From assembly GCA_001898385.1 (NCBI GenBank), contig MKTT01000068.1, positions 47,348 to 111,347 of the forward strand: DNA of 64,000 nucleotides. Reading direction: 5' to 3'. This DNA comes from Planctomycetales bacterium 71-10 (GTDB taxonomy: Bacteria; Planctomycetota; Planctomycetia; Isosphaerales; Isosphaeraceae). Made by a program: the position numbers and the translations under genes. Of this stretch, positions 56,668 to 64,000 are shown piece after piece; positions within the stretch are counted from its first letter, which is position 1, and each line of letters begins with the position of its first letter. The notes below the pieces were generated by a model. It did no database searches and was not told the DNA's origin. It saw only the letters and a list, made by a program, of their open reading frames with translations.

Positions 56668-58326
56668 ATGCGCCCCGAGCGACAGAAGACCGTAAGACCG
56701 CGGCGAGACGTCCCGGGACGCCTGCGGTTCGAAACCCTGGAGGCGCGGGCCGTCCCCGCGCTCGTCGTCAACCCGATCGCGGCGGTCGCGGGCGTCCAGT
56801 TGAACATGAGGATCGCCGAGTTCGCGGTGGGCGACGTGACGGCGCCCGTCTCCCCCACGGCCGCGGTCGATTGGGGCGACGGCCGCAGCGGGCCCGCCTC
56901 CGTCGTCCCGATCACGAGCAGCACCTACGGCGTCATCGCCTCGACGACCTTCCCGAACGCCGGCACCTTCGCGGTCAAGGTGACGGTCACGGGGGGGGCG
57001 GATTCGACGAAGACCGCGGCCGGGGAGGCCGTCGTCTCGCCCGCCGTCGGCGCGGGCGACCTGATCCCCACCGCCACCTCGATCGCCGCCGTGGTCGGCC
57101 AGCCGTTCCGGGGCGCCGCGGCCACGTTCTCCGACCCGACCGCCGGCGCGAAGGCGAGCGACTACACGGCGACCATTCAATGGGAAGGCGCGACGTCCAC
57201 GGCCACGGCGGGGACCGTGGTGGCGGACTCGGCCGGGAACTTCCACGTCGAGGGGGATTTCACCTACGCGACGACCGGCCCGAAGTTCGTGGTTACGACC
57301 ATCCGGCGGACGAGGGACGGGGCCGTCGCCCAGACCACCTCGGCGGCCCAAGTCGCCGCCGCGCTCCGGTCGTCGACGCCGACGCCGGCCACGGCCACGG
57401 CGGGCTCGCCGTTCACCGGGCCGCTGCTGCGGTTCAGTTCCGCGCCCGAGTCGGGAGCCGCGTCGGACTATGGAGCAACCATCGACTGGGGCGACGGCAC
57501 GACGGGCGCCGGGACCATCGCGGCGACCGCCGGGGCGACCGCCGATGCGCCTCCGGCCTACCTCACGGTCCACGGGACGCACATCTACACCGCCGCGGGC
57601 CCGTACACAGTAACGATCCGGGTCGAGCAGGCGGGGGGCGGCGAGCCGATCACCGCCAAGGTCCCGATGACGGCCTACGCCTTCACCGGCGGGCTGGACT
57701 CCGGGAGCCTGGTGGGGACGGCGGCGGGGGTCTCGGTGACGAATCAGACCATGCCGGTGCTGTCCGGGACGGCGGAGCCCGGGGCGATCGTCGCGCTGAC
57801 GATGCGAAGGCTCGGCGGGGGCGATCCGGTGGGCGTCGCCGACGTGATCGCGGACGCCTCGGGGCGGTGGAGCCAGACCGTCGGGCCGATGGGAGGCGCG
57901 TTCCTGCTCTACGGCGTGTCGACCCCGGCGGGTGGCGTCCCCTCGCCGCCGACGCTCCTGAACGGCAGCCGTCCGATCGCCGTGGAACTGAACCCCGCCC
58001 GCATCCTGGCCGCAGGCCGACGCCCCGGCGCCGACCGCGTGACGGTGACCTACAGCGTCGGCGACGGGACGACCCCGGTGGGCCTGACGTCCGCCGGGTC
58101 GTATTCGGTCCGCCTGGCCGACGGCCACGCGGTCGCGCCGGCCTCCGTCCGGATCGCGCCGGCCAGGGGCCGATCCACCGCGCGGAGCCTCGTCCTGACG
58201 TTCCCTCGCGGCACGTTCACCCGCCGCGAGGCCGCGACCCTCGCCGTCTCGTTCGCGGGGGCCCAGGGCGCGACTGGCGCACCGGCCGACCCGATCCTAC
58301 TCCCCGTCCGCCTCGGCGGACGCTGA
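56668..58326 (+). CDS. Planctomycete extracellular protein with PKD/Ig-like domains
   Basis: A 552-residue protein with N-terminal RLRFETLEARAVPALVV, the planctomycete LE-x-R export motif. Beta-sandwich repeats follow: VDWGDGRSGPASVV and TIDWGDGTTGAGTI (PKD-like DWGDG with IYTAAGPYTVTI), and a bacterial-Ig-like unit with TMPVLSGTAEPGAIVALTMRR..VADVIADASGRWSQTV. The end resembles Calx-beta or autotransporter-like stalk text. It is probably an extracellular or cell-envelope adhesin-like protein. ATG 56668 follows CGACGAGG. It ends 60 bases from the next gene, convergent. Confidence 0.78.
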   Translation: MRPERQKTVRPRRDVPGRLRFETLEARAVPALVVNPIAAVAGVQLNMRIAEFAVGDVTAPVSPTAAVDWGDGRSGPASVVPITSSTYGVIASTTFPNAGTFAVKVTVTGGADSTKTAAGEAVVSPAVGAGDLIPTATSIAAVVGQPFRGAAATFSDPTAGAKASDYTATIQWEGATSTATAGTVVADSAGNFHVEGDFTYATTGPKFVVTTIRRTRDGAVAQTTSAAQVAAALRSSTPTPATATAGSPFTGPLLRFSSAPESGAASDYGATIDWGDGTTGAGTIAATAGATADAPPAYLTVHGTHIYTAAGPYTVTIRVEQAGGGEPITAKVPMTAYAFTGGLDSGSLVGTAAGVSVTNQTMPVLSGTAEPGAIVALTMRRLGGGDPVGVADVIADASGRWSQTVGPMGGAFLLYGVSTPAGGVPSPPTLLNGSRPIAVELNPARILAAGRRPGADRVTVTYSVGDGTTPVGLTSAGSYSVRLADGHAVAPASVRIAPARGRSTARSLVLTFPRGTFTRREAATLAVSFAGAQGATGAPADPILLPVRLGGR

Positions 58327-58386
58327 GATCGGCCCACCGGGCCGGTCCGGCCCGGTCCTTGCGACCGGGCCGGACCCGGGCGGTCG

Positions 58387-59289
58387 TCAGCGAGGCTTGA
58401 GGAACCGGAAGCCGACCTGGCCGTCGGACATCTTCTCCACGAAGACGTCGACGGAATAGCCGCCGGTCTTGATCTCGGCCCGGACCACGCTCAGGTCGCC
58501 ATCGGCCACGGACTCGGCCTGGGCCACGACCTCGCCGACGGCCTCGCCTTCAGCCACGGCCTCGCCTTCAGCCGAGGTCTCGCCTTCAGCCGAGGTCTCG
58601 CCTTCGCAGGCGTCGGCGCAATCGTCCTCGCAGGTGAGGAACCGGATCGAGCCGTTCGAGTTCGAGGACATGACGCCGTAGGGGATGAACTGGTCGTTCG
58701 CCAGCCGGACGACGATGCAGAACAGTTCGGGATCGCCGGGCGACCGAAATCGTGTGTCGTTGATGCAGCAGAGGATGATGCAGCGATCTTCGGACATGCG
58801 GGTCCGGAAGATCCGCCCGGACTGGATGTTCATGTCCTTGCCGTTGAATTTCAACTGCTTTTCCATCACATTCCTGACGGCCCCCAGAGTCGCGGCGATG
58901 CCGAAGTCGCCGTCCGGCTTGAGGAAGGTCACCGCGAAGCAGCGGATCGCCTCCTCCTCCCCGCCATATGGGGAGGTGTTGTAATCGGCCGCCGAGCCGA
59001 TCCGCGAGCCGGCCGGTTGCAGCCCGTAGCCGATCCCGCCGAGCTTCTCGACCCGGAACGCGCGCGGGATCGGGGGGGCGACGGGATATAGCGTGGAGAC
59101 GGCCTCGCTGAGCGGCGGTGCGAGGGAAAGACTTCCAGAGTCGCCCGCCTGGAGTCCGGCCCCCGCATCGGAGGCCGGCCGGAACGCCTCCACCGCCCCA
59201 GGCTGCGAGGCCGCTTGGTCCGAGGTCGGGATTTGCGAGGATTGGGCGGCGAGGCCCGCGCAGACGAGGCCGACGGCCAGGATATTCAT
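58387..59289 (-). CDS. Secreted protein with acidic tandem repeat
   Basis: A 300-residue protein of no recognised family. Signal-like start MNILAVGLVCAGLAAQSS; a low-complexity part to about residue 75; a globular core with RVEKLGGIGYGLQPAGSRIG, AVTFLKPDGDFGIAATLGAVR and a Cys-bearing DRCIILCCINDTRF; then a tandem repeat EGETSAEGETSAEGEAVAEGEA (about 230-252), encoded by 18-bp DNA units, and a last segment SVDVFVEKMSDGQVGFRFL. Three or more Cys in the core suggest disulphides outside the cytoplasm. ATG 59289. Convergent with the PKD-like gene. Confidence 0.65.
   Translation of the reverse strand: MNILAVGLVCAGLAAQSSQIPTSDQAASQPGAVEAFRPASDAGAGLQAGDSGSLSLAPPLSEAVSTLYPVAPPIPRAFRVEKLGGIGYGLQPAGSRIGSAADYNTSPYGGEEEAIRCFAVTFLKPDGDFGIAATLGAVRNVMEKQLKFNGKDMNIQSGRIFRTRMSEDRCIILCCINDTRFRSPGDPELFCIVVRLANDQFIPYGVMSSNSNGSIRFLTCEDDCADACEGETSAEGETSAEGEAVAEGEAVGEVVAQAESVADGDLSVVRAEIKTGGYSVDVFVEKMSDGQVGFRFLKPR
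58541..58606 (-). repeat. 18-bp tandem repeat inside the secreted protein gene
   Basis: Four partly degenerate copies of an 18-bp unit based on GTCTCGCCTTCAGCCGAG, each encoding about six residues (GETSAE / GEAVAE). Copy number may vary between strains. Confidence 0.75.
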
Positions 59290-59462
59290 TGATGTCGAAC
59301 CCGGGTGTGGGGACGGTCGAGGGAGACTCCACGACGAGGCGATTCGTTGGAATTGTGCGCCTGATCGGGAAGATGTCAAAAAGTCTGGCCGCCGAGGAGC
59401 CCCGGGGGGGCCCGACGCCCCCCCCCCCGGAATTCGCAACGCTCACGCGATCGGGCGGTCTC

Positions 59463-62400
59463 TCAGCGCAGGATCGTGATTTTCAGATCGTTCGTCGTCA
59501 GGACGGGCGCGAGCGGCCCCTGCGGCCCCACCGGAGTGACGACCGCCCGCAGCGAGAGTTCGTCGGCTTTGGGGTCGATGATGGGCTTCGGCGCCGACTC
59601 GATCTGGCCGAGCACGAAGCGGACGTCGGCGTCGCTCAGGGTCGCCGCGCCGTCCTCCATCGCCACCGGGGCCGGCAGTTCGTCGCCGAGGAACCCCGCC
59701 GCCGACGGGGACAGGAACCGGATCCGGAGGCTGGTCGGCACCAGGCCGCGCGGGTCGTCCAGCTCGATCCGGACGCTCGGGGGCGGGGGGGACCCCCCCC
59801 CGACCCGCATCGGGATCTTCGGGGAATGGAACGAGAAGCCCGACGTCGTGGCGGCGGCGGTCGCGGACGCCGGGGCCGGGGTGGCGGCCGCCGCCGACTT
59901 GGACTTCGGCGGCTTGGGCTTCCCGGGAGCGTTGCCGGCCGGGATCATCAGCCGGTTCGACACGCCGTTCGGAGAGGCCAGGAAGACCTCGACGGCCTGC
60001 TCCGGAGTCGGTTTCGGCTTGGACGGGTCGTCGGCCATGTTCCGGGCGAGGTAGTTGGTCCTGGCGGCCCCCTCGGGGACGGTGATCTGGATGACGTCTC
60101 GGCTGACGATCCGGACGTCTTCGTCCTTCAGCGGCTTGCCGCCCACCACCACGCGGGTCTCGTCGATGTTCAGGTGGCGGGCCTCCAGCAGCACCTGGAC
60201 CGCGCCCTTCTCCGGGACCCGGGCGACGCCCCGGAAGCCGACCAGCTCGGGGGCCAGCGAACGGCTGCCGGGGGTGAACAGTTGGAAGCCGGCCGAGGAG
60301 GTCTCGAAGGGGACGTCCACGGTGAGGGTCTGCATCGGCAGCATCGCCTCGACCTGGTCCAGCCGGGCCCCCAGGCGTTCGAGGTCGCCCTCGCGATAGT
60401 GGCCGCACTGGCGGGCCCAGGCGTAGGCGTCGCGCAGCTCGGCCATCCGCCGGCCCTGCTCGACCATCCTCGCGGTGTGGACCTTCATGTGGTCGGGGTC
60501 GTGGAGCGGGAACCAGTTGCCGGTGGCCTCGAACTTGACGCGCTGGAGGAACGACGGCATGACCACGACGACCGTTAGCTCGCGCTGGCCGGGCTCCAGC
60601 TTGCTGTTCTTGACGCCGTAGTTCCGGCCGGGTCCGCCGCGCCAGACGAGGTTGGCGACGGTCTGGAGGTTGCTGTCCTCGATGGGGGGCGTCTGATACC
60701 GCGGGTAGAACTTCCAACCGAAGGTGTCGGAGCCGTGGGCGAAGGTGGTGACGGTCCGGTTCAGCGCGATCGTCTCCGCGTCCATCTCCAGCCGCTTCGA
60801 ATACTGCTGGGCCTGGGTGAGCGAGATTCGGCCGGAGGCCAGCGAGTAGGCGACGGCCAGTTGGAGGTCCCGGCGCTGGCTGACGGCCTCGGCGATGTTC
60901 TGCTGGTCGACGACCGGGTCCAGGGCGAAGGTCACCATCGGCCAGCGGGCGGCGACGTAGCGGCGGAAGACGTCTTCGGAGTCCGGGTCGGGGCTCGACG
61001 GGTGGAACTGGAGGGCGTCGAGGTCGCCGGGCTGGAAGCCATGCTCCCCGGCGGTGGCGAGCATGTCCTCCTTCAGGCGGCGGTCGAGCAGCCCGGCGTC
61101 GACGGCGATCGCCCAGCAGAGCGCCGGCAGGATCCGCCTGGTGTCGCCTCGGAGGTCCCCCGCGAGCGCCCCGACGAGCCGGGGGTATTCCTTCTCGTTC
61201 AGGGCCGAGTATTCGCGCGCCGCGACGAGGTCGGCCACGGTCGGGACGAACGCCTCGTACTGCGGGTACATGTCGTAGGCCGTTCCTAGCTCGTGCCGCA
61301 GGTAGGCGACCACGTCCGACTCCTGCGGCGTCTCCGTGTTGAGCGAGCGGTAGACGTTCCGCGCGATCGCCAGGAGGTTCTCGGAGATGAAGACGTGGGG
61401 GACCTCGCCGGGGCCGATCGGGTAGCTGCGGGTGCCGGTGCGCGTCCCCGGCAGCCGTCCGCCTTGGCGCAGGGCGTCCCACAGCTGCGACGGGGCCCAA
61501 TCGTCGTATTCCGGCTTGTAGTCGGGCTGGCCGCGAAGCTTCTGCGCCTCCAGGTAGGCGTCGTACTTGTAGGCGGTGTGGTTGCGGACCAGCTCATACA
61601 CGACGGGCGCGAGCTGGTCGAGGACGTCGGCGATCACGAAGCGTCGGAACGTGTCGCGGAGGAAGCCGGGGCCGAACTCGGGCCGCATCCGGACCGTGAC
61701 CAGGGCCCCGTGCCCCCTCAGGGTGGCCTCGCCCGGCTGGATCGAGGCCGGGGCGCGGAAGAGGTACAGCCCGTAGCCTGCCATGTCCGACACGTCGTCG
61801 CCCATGTTGACGCGGCGAAGCTCGCTCAGGTGGTCCAGCCATCGCTTGCGCTCGTCCAGGACCACCGTCGGCTCCAGGCCGATCGCCATGGCGTCCTTGT
61901 TCGACGCCGAGAAGGGTTCCGGCTTTTTGTCCTTGGTCGTCCCCCCCTCTGTGAAAGGGGCTGAGCCCTGGACCGCCCCTACGGCCTTCTCGCCGCCGAC
62001 GTCCGTCGACTGCTGCGAACCGTCGAAGATGGTGGCCGAACCGACGGTGGGCTCCGTCCCCGGCGTCTGAACCCCGAGCAGCCGTTGCTGGAGCGAGCCG
62101 GCCTCCCCCAGCTTTTTCTGCGCGGGATCTCCGACGATGGCCTCGCCAGTTGTGACGGGCGCGTTGACCACCACGTTATTCGTCGACGCCGAGGTGCGCC
62201 GCCGTCGGCCCTCGCCTGGCAGGGACGTGAGGACGCCCGACAGCGCCGTCTGGCTGCTGAACGCCGCCTGCTCGCTGCGGGCGACCCGGGCCGACAAAAC
62301 GCTGTTGAAGTACTCCGGGTTGCCGGCCGGCTTCCCGTCCGCTCCCGGGATCGTCTCCTCCAGCACGACTTTCATCTGCTCGTCGAAGTCGCGGCGGTAG

Positions 62401-62627
62401 AGCGTCATGCGGTCCTGCCCCCAGACGTCGGGCCGCTTCAGGGCCACGACGCCCTGGGTCAGCAGGGAGGATTCCAGGGCGTCGAGCGACCGCGCGATCT
62501 GCTCGGGGTCGTTCGGCTGCGACGGCGACGCCTTGGGATGCCACGGCCAGTCGGCGGGGGCCGGCGGGGCGAACGCCCAGGCGAAGGCGGCCAGGGCCAG
62601 CGGCGCGACCGTATATCGGAGATTCAT
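59463..62627 (-). CDS. Giant secreted protein, paralogue 1 (unknown family)
   Basis: A 1054-residue protein with a signal peptide (MNLRYTVAPLALAAFAWAFAPPAPA). Regions: DWPWHPKASPSQP and a helix-rich N-terminal third; low-complexity linkers (SASTNNVVVNAP; about 215-250); a middle region beginning MAGYGLYLFRAPASIQPG and including LVWRGGPGRNYGVKNSKLEPGQRELTVVVVMPSFL; and a C-terminal region of two or three beta-sandwich-like segments with PNGVSNRLMIPAG and PTSLRIRFLSPS. No family is recognised. It shares long blocks with the incomplete gene to its right (62680 on), so the two are tandem duplicates. ATG 62627. A G9 run at 59793-59801 in the coding strand could allow slippage. Confidence 0.7.
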   Translation of the reverse strand: MNLRYTVAPLALAAFAWAFAPPAPADWPWHPKASPSQPNDPEQIARSLDALESSLLTQGVVALKRPDVWGQDRMTLYRRDFDEQMKVVLEETIPGADGKPAGNPEYFNSVLSARVARSEQAAFSSQTALSGVLTSLPGEGRRRRTSASTNNVVVNAPVTTGEAIVGDPAQKKLGEAGSLQQRLLGVQTPGTEPTVGSATIFDGSQQSTDVGGEKAVGAVQGSAPFTEGGTTKDKKPEPFSASNKDAMAIGLEPTVVLDERKRWLDHLSELRRVNMGDDVSDMAGYGLYLFRAPASIQPGEATLRGHGALVTVRMRPEFGPGFLRDTFRRFVIADVLDQLAPVVYELVRNHTAYKYDAYLEAQKLRGQPDYKPEYDDWAPSQLWDALRQGGRLPGTRTGTRSYPIGPGEVPHVFISENLLAIARNVYRSLNTETPQESDVVAYLRHELGTAYDMYPQYEAFVPTVADLVAAREYSALNEKEYPRLVGALAGDLRGDTRRILPALCWAIAVDAGLLDRRLKEDMLATAGEHGFQPGDLDALQFHPSSPDPDSEDVFRRYVAARWPMVTFALDPVVDQQNIAEAVSQRRDLQLAVAYSLASGRISLTQAQQYSKRLEMDAETIALNRTVTTFAHGSDTFGWKFYPRYQTPPIEDSNLQTVANLVWRGGPGRNYGVKNSKLEPGQRELTVVVVMPSFLQRVKFEATGNWFPLHDPDHMKVHTARMVEQGRRMAELRDAYAWARQCGHYREGDLERLGARLDQVEAMLPMQTLTVDVPFETSSAGFQLFTPGSRSLAPELVGFRGVARVPEKGAVQVLLEARHLNIDETRVVVGGKPLKDEDVRIVSRDVIQITVPEGAARTNYLARNMADDPSKPKPTPEQAVEVFLASPNGVSNRLMIPAGNAPGKPKPPKSKSAAAATPAPASATAAATTSGFSFHSPKIPMRVGGGSPPPPSVRIELDDPRGLVPTSLRIRFLSPSAAGFLGDELPAPVAMEDGAATLSDADVRFVLGQIESAPKPIIDPKADELSLRAVVTPVGPQGPLAPVLTTNDLKITILR

Positions 62628-62679
62628 GTCGAAATCCTTTCGAGAGATCCGCCGTCGCCGGAGGACGGCCCGCGCCCGT

Positions 62680-64000
62680 TCAATCCGCCTTCATCTTCTT
62701 CATATAGACGACCTTCAGGTTGTTCGCCGCCGTCTTCGTCACCCCCGCCAGGCCCTTGTCCGGCCCGAACACCGGGGTGACCAGGATCTCCTGGGATTCC
62801 GCGTCCGCCTTCGTCTTGCCGTCGACCGTTTCGAAGAAGCCGGGGTCGGACTGCCGGAGCCGGACCAACTGGGCGGTCAGCCCTTCGAGGTCTTCGTCCC
62901 GGATCGCGTAGAAGCCCGACGACCCGCCGCCGGCCGGGAGGGCCTCGGCCTGGACGGTGATCGGCCCCCGGCCGGGCTCCTCCTTCACGGCGGCGAACTT
63001 GAACGTGACCCGCAGGCGGGTCGGCATCACGCCGGACGGCTCGCCGAGCCGAAGTCGAACACTCTGGACGCTCGGCAGGGCGGCGGGCACGACGTACCGG
63101 GTGCCCGGCTGATCGCCGACCGCCTTGAATCCCACTCGCAGGATCGGATCTTCCAGGCGGTAGGCGGCGGCCTTCTCCTTCTCCGCGGCCTCGGCCGCCT
63201 TCTTCTCGTCGGCCTGCTTCTTGGCCTTGTCGGGGTCGGTGTAGGGGATGAGGAGGCGGTTGGAGATCCCGTTCGGCGTGGAGAGGTACAGCTCCACATA
63301 GTCCTCGATGTCTTCGGTGCCGTCCTCCTTCCAGCGCTTCAATCGGGTCGGCGTGACGGTGCCGGGGATCTTGACCCGCAGCACGTCGCGGCTCACCACC
63401 TCGACGGTGGCCGGGGCGTTGGGCTGGGCCGGATCGGCCGCCACGAGCGCCACGCCCCCGGCCACGAGCTGCGACTCGTGGAGGCTCACCCGCTTGGTGT
63501 GGATGAGCAGCGAGGTCGACGCCTTCTCGCCAGCCGTGATGAAGTCGCAGCCCTCGAAGCCGATCAGCTCGGGGACGAGCGACTGGCTCCCGGGCGTGAA
63601 GAGCTGGAAGCCCGCGGCCGTGGACTCGTAGGGGACGCTGACGGTCTGGGTCTGGAGCGGCAGCATGGCCTCCACCTGGTCCAGCCGCGAGGCCAGCCGC
63701 TCCAGGTCGCCGGCGCGGTAGCGGCCGCAGGCGTGGGCGCTGGCCAGCGCCTCGCGGACCTCCTCGATCTGGCGGCCCTGGGAGATCATCCGGGCGGAGT
63801 GGGTCTTCATGTGGTCGGGGTCGCGGAGCGGGAAGAAGTTGCCGACGACCTCGAACTTGACCCGCTCCAGGAACGACGGCATGACCACCACCGCCGTCAG
63901 CTCGCGCTGGCCGGGCTCCAGCTTGCTGTTGTTGATCCCGTAGTCGCGCCCCGGCCCGCCGCGCCAGACGAGGTTCGTGATCGTCTGGAGGTTGCTCTTC
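62680..64000 (-). CDS. Giant secreted protein, paralogue 2 (partial, N-terminus beyond window)
   Basis: The C-terminal 440 residues or so of a second copy of the giant protein; the 5' part lies beyond the right edge. Shared blocks include VWRGGPGRDYGINNSKLEPGQRELTAVVVMPSFLERVKFE (paralogue 1 has RNYGVKNSKLEPGQRELT), MLPLQTQTVSVPYESTAAGFQLFTPGSQSL, RDVLRVKIP, and a C-terminal beta region with TPNGISNRLLIPY. An Ala/Lys-rich linker (KKQADEKKAAEAAEKEKAAA) differs from paralogue 1. Its stop lies 52 bases upstream of paralogue 1's start on the minus strand. No family recognised. Confidence 0.75.
   Translation of the reverse strand, partial: KSNLQTITNLVWRGGPGRDYGINNSKLEPGQRELTAVVVMPSFLERVKFEVVGNFFPLRDPDHMKTHSARMISQGRQIEEVREALASAHACGRYRAGDLERLASRLDQVEAMLPLQTQTVSVPYESTAAGFQLFTPGSQSLVPELIGFEGCDFITAGEKASTSLLIHTKRVSLHESQLVAGGVALVAADPAQPNAPATVEVVSRDVLRVKIPGTVTPTRLKRWKEDGTEDIEDYVELYLSTPNGISNRLLIPYTDPDKAKKQADEKKAAEAAEKEKAAAYRLEDPILRVGFKAVGDQPGTRYVVPAALPSVQSVRLRLGEPSGVMPTRLRVTFKFAAVKEEPGRGPITVQAEALPAGGGSSGFYAIRDEDLEGLTAQLVRLRQSDPGFFETVDGKTKADAESQEILVTPVFGPDKGLAGVTKTAANNLKVVYMKKMKAD

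Noticed and set aside
59418..59428. C11 run downstream of paralogue 1 as a phase-variation site
   Set aside because: It lies after the stop of the giant gene and before the unrelated secreted gene; no coding or promoter role is evident.

Overview
The window is about 70% GC, gene-dense, and reads as a chromosomal segment of a planctomycete, most likely family Isosphaeraceae. Evidence: a DUF1559 pseudopilin-like protein with an H-x9-DG-type tail; secreted proteins carrying the planctomycete N-terminal LE-x-R motif (LEDRVVLS, LEARAVPA); a mitochondrial-type (spd) elongation factor G; a PIN/TRAM membrane protein; and many large secreted proteins of no recognised family. No prophage, integrative element or CRISPR array was seen. 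The only transposon trace is a decayed transposase fragment near 55.1-55.7 kb. The taxonomic call is inference from these markers; no 16S rRNA gene is present.

Layout. 0-10.6 kb: an SPFH protein, a secreted GH5-like hydrolase and RlmN on the minus strand; an HtrA protease and an AlaC-type aminotransferase on the plus strand; then PIN/TRAM, HIT and a signal-peptidase-like membrane protein on the minus strand. 11-17.3 kb: EF-G, a DUF3179-like membrane protein and pyruvate phosphate dikinase, with clear hairpin terminators. 18-25 kb: a sorbosone-dehydrogenase-like enzyme overlapping a DUF1559 gene, an MFS transporter convergent with glycerol kinase, and two membrane proteins, the second a GT39-like enzyme. 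25.5-32.6 kb: a 1260-residue secreted protein, then a tight cluster of a TIM-barrel isomerase/epimerase, an APH-fold kinase and an enolase homologue with two altered active-site residues. 32.8-39.2 kb: class I fumarase, a DUF1778/GNAT toxin-antitoxin pair with a palindromic operator inside its promoter, an ABC-F ATPase, a phosphoesterase and a small membrane protein.

39.2-42.6 kb: a flippase and a GT4 glycosyltransferase behind a strong promoter. 42.6-46.4 kb: a minus-strand run of PduO-type cobalamin adenosyltransferase, SDR, a thioredoxin-like secreted protein and an unknown protein. 46.5-49.7 kb: a TolB-like propeller, a DinB protein, a Gfo/Idh/MocA oxidoreductase and a convergent RbsD homologue lacking the catalytic His. 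49.9-55 kb: a TIGR03790-like secreted protein, tRNA-Cys, a secreted cyanophycinase-like peptidase and a polytopic membrane protein. 56-64 kb: five probable extracellular proteins, ending in two tandem paralogues of about 1000 residues; the second runs off the right edge.

The signals most worth a second look are the kinase/isomerase/enolase-like cassette; a dispersed hairpin-ended element (two copies, with a compensatory stem substitution); the toxin-antitoxin promoter-operator; the RbsD and signal-peptidase homologues that have lost catalytic residues; and the tandem giant secreted proteins. All family names come from reading motifs by eye; no database search was run.
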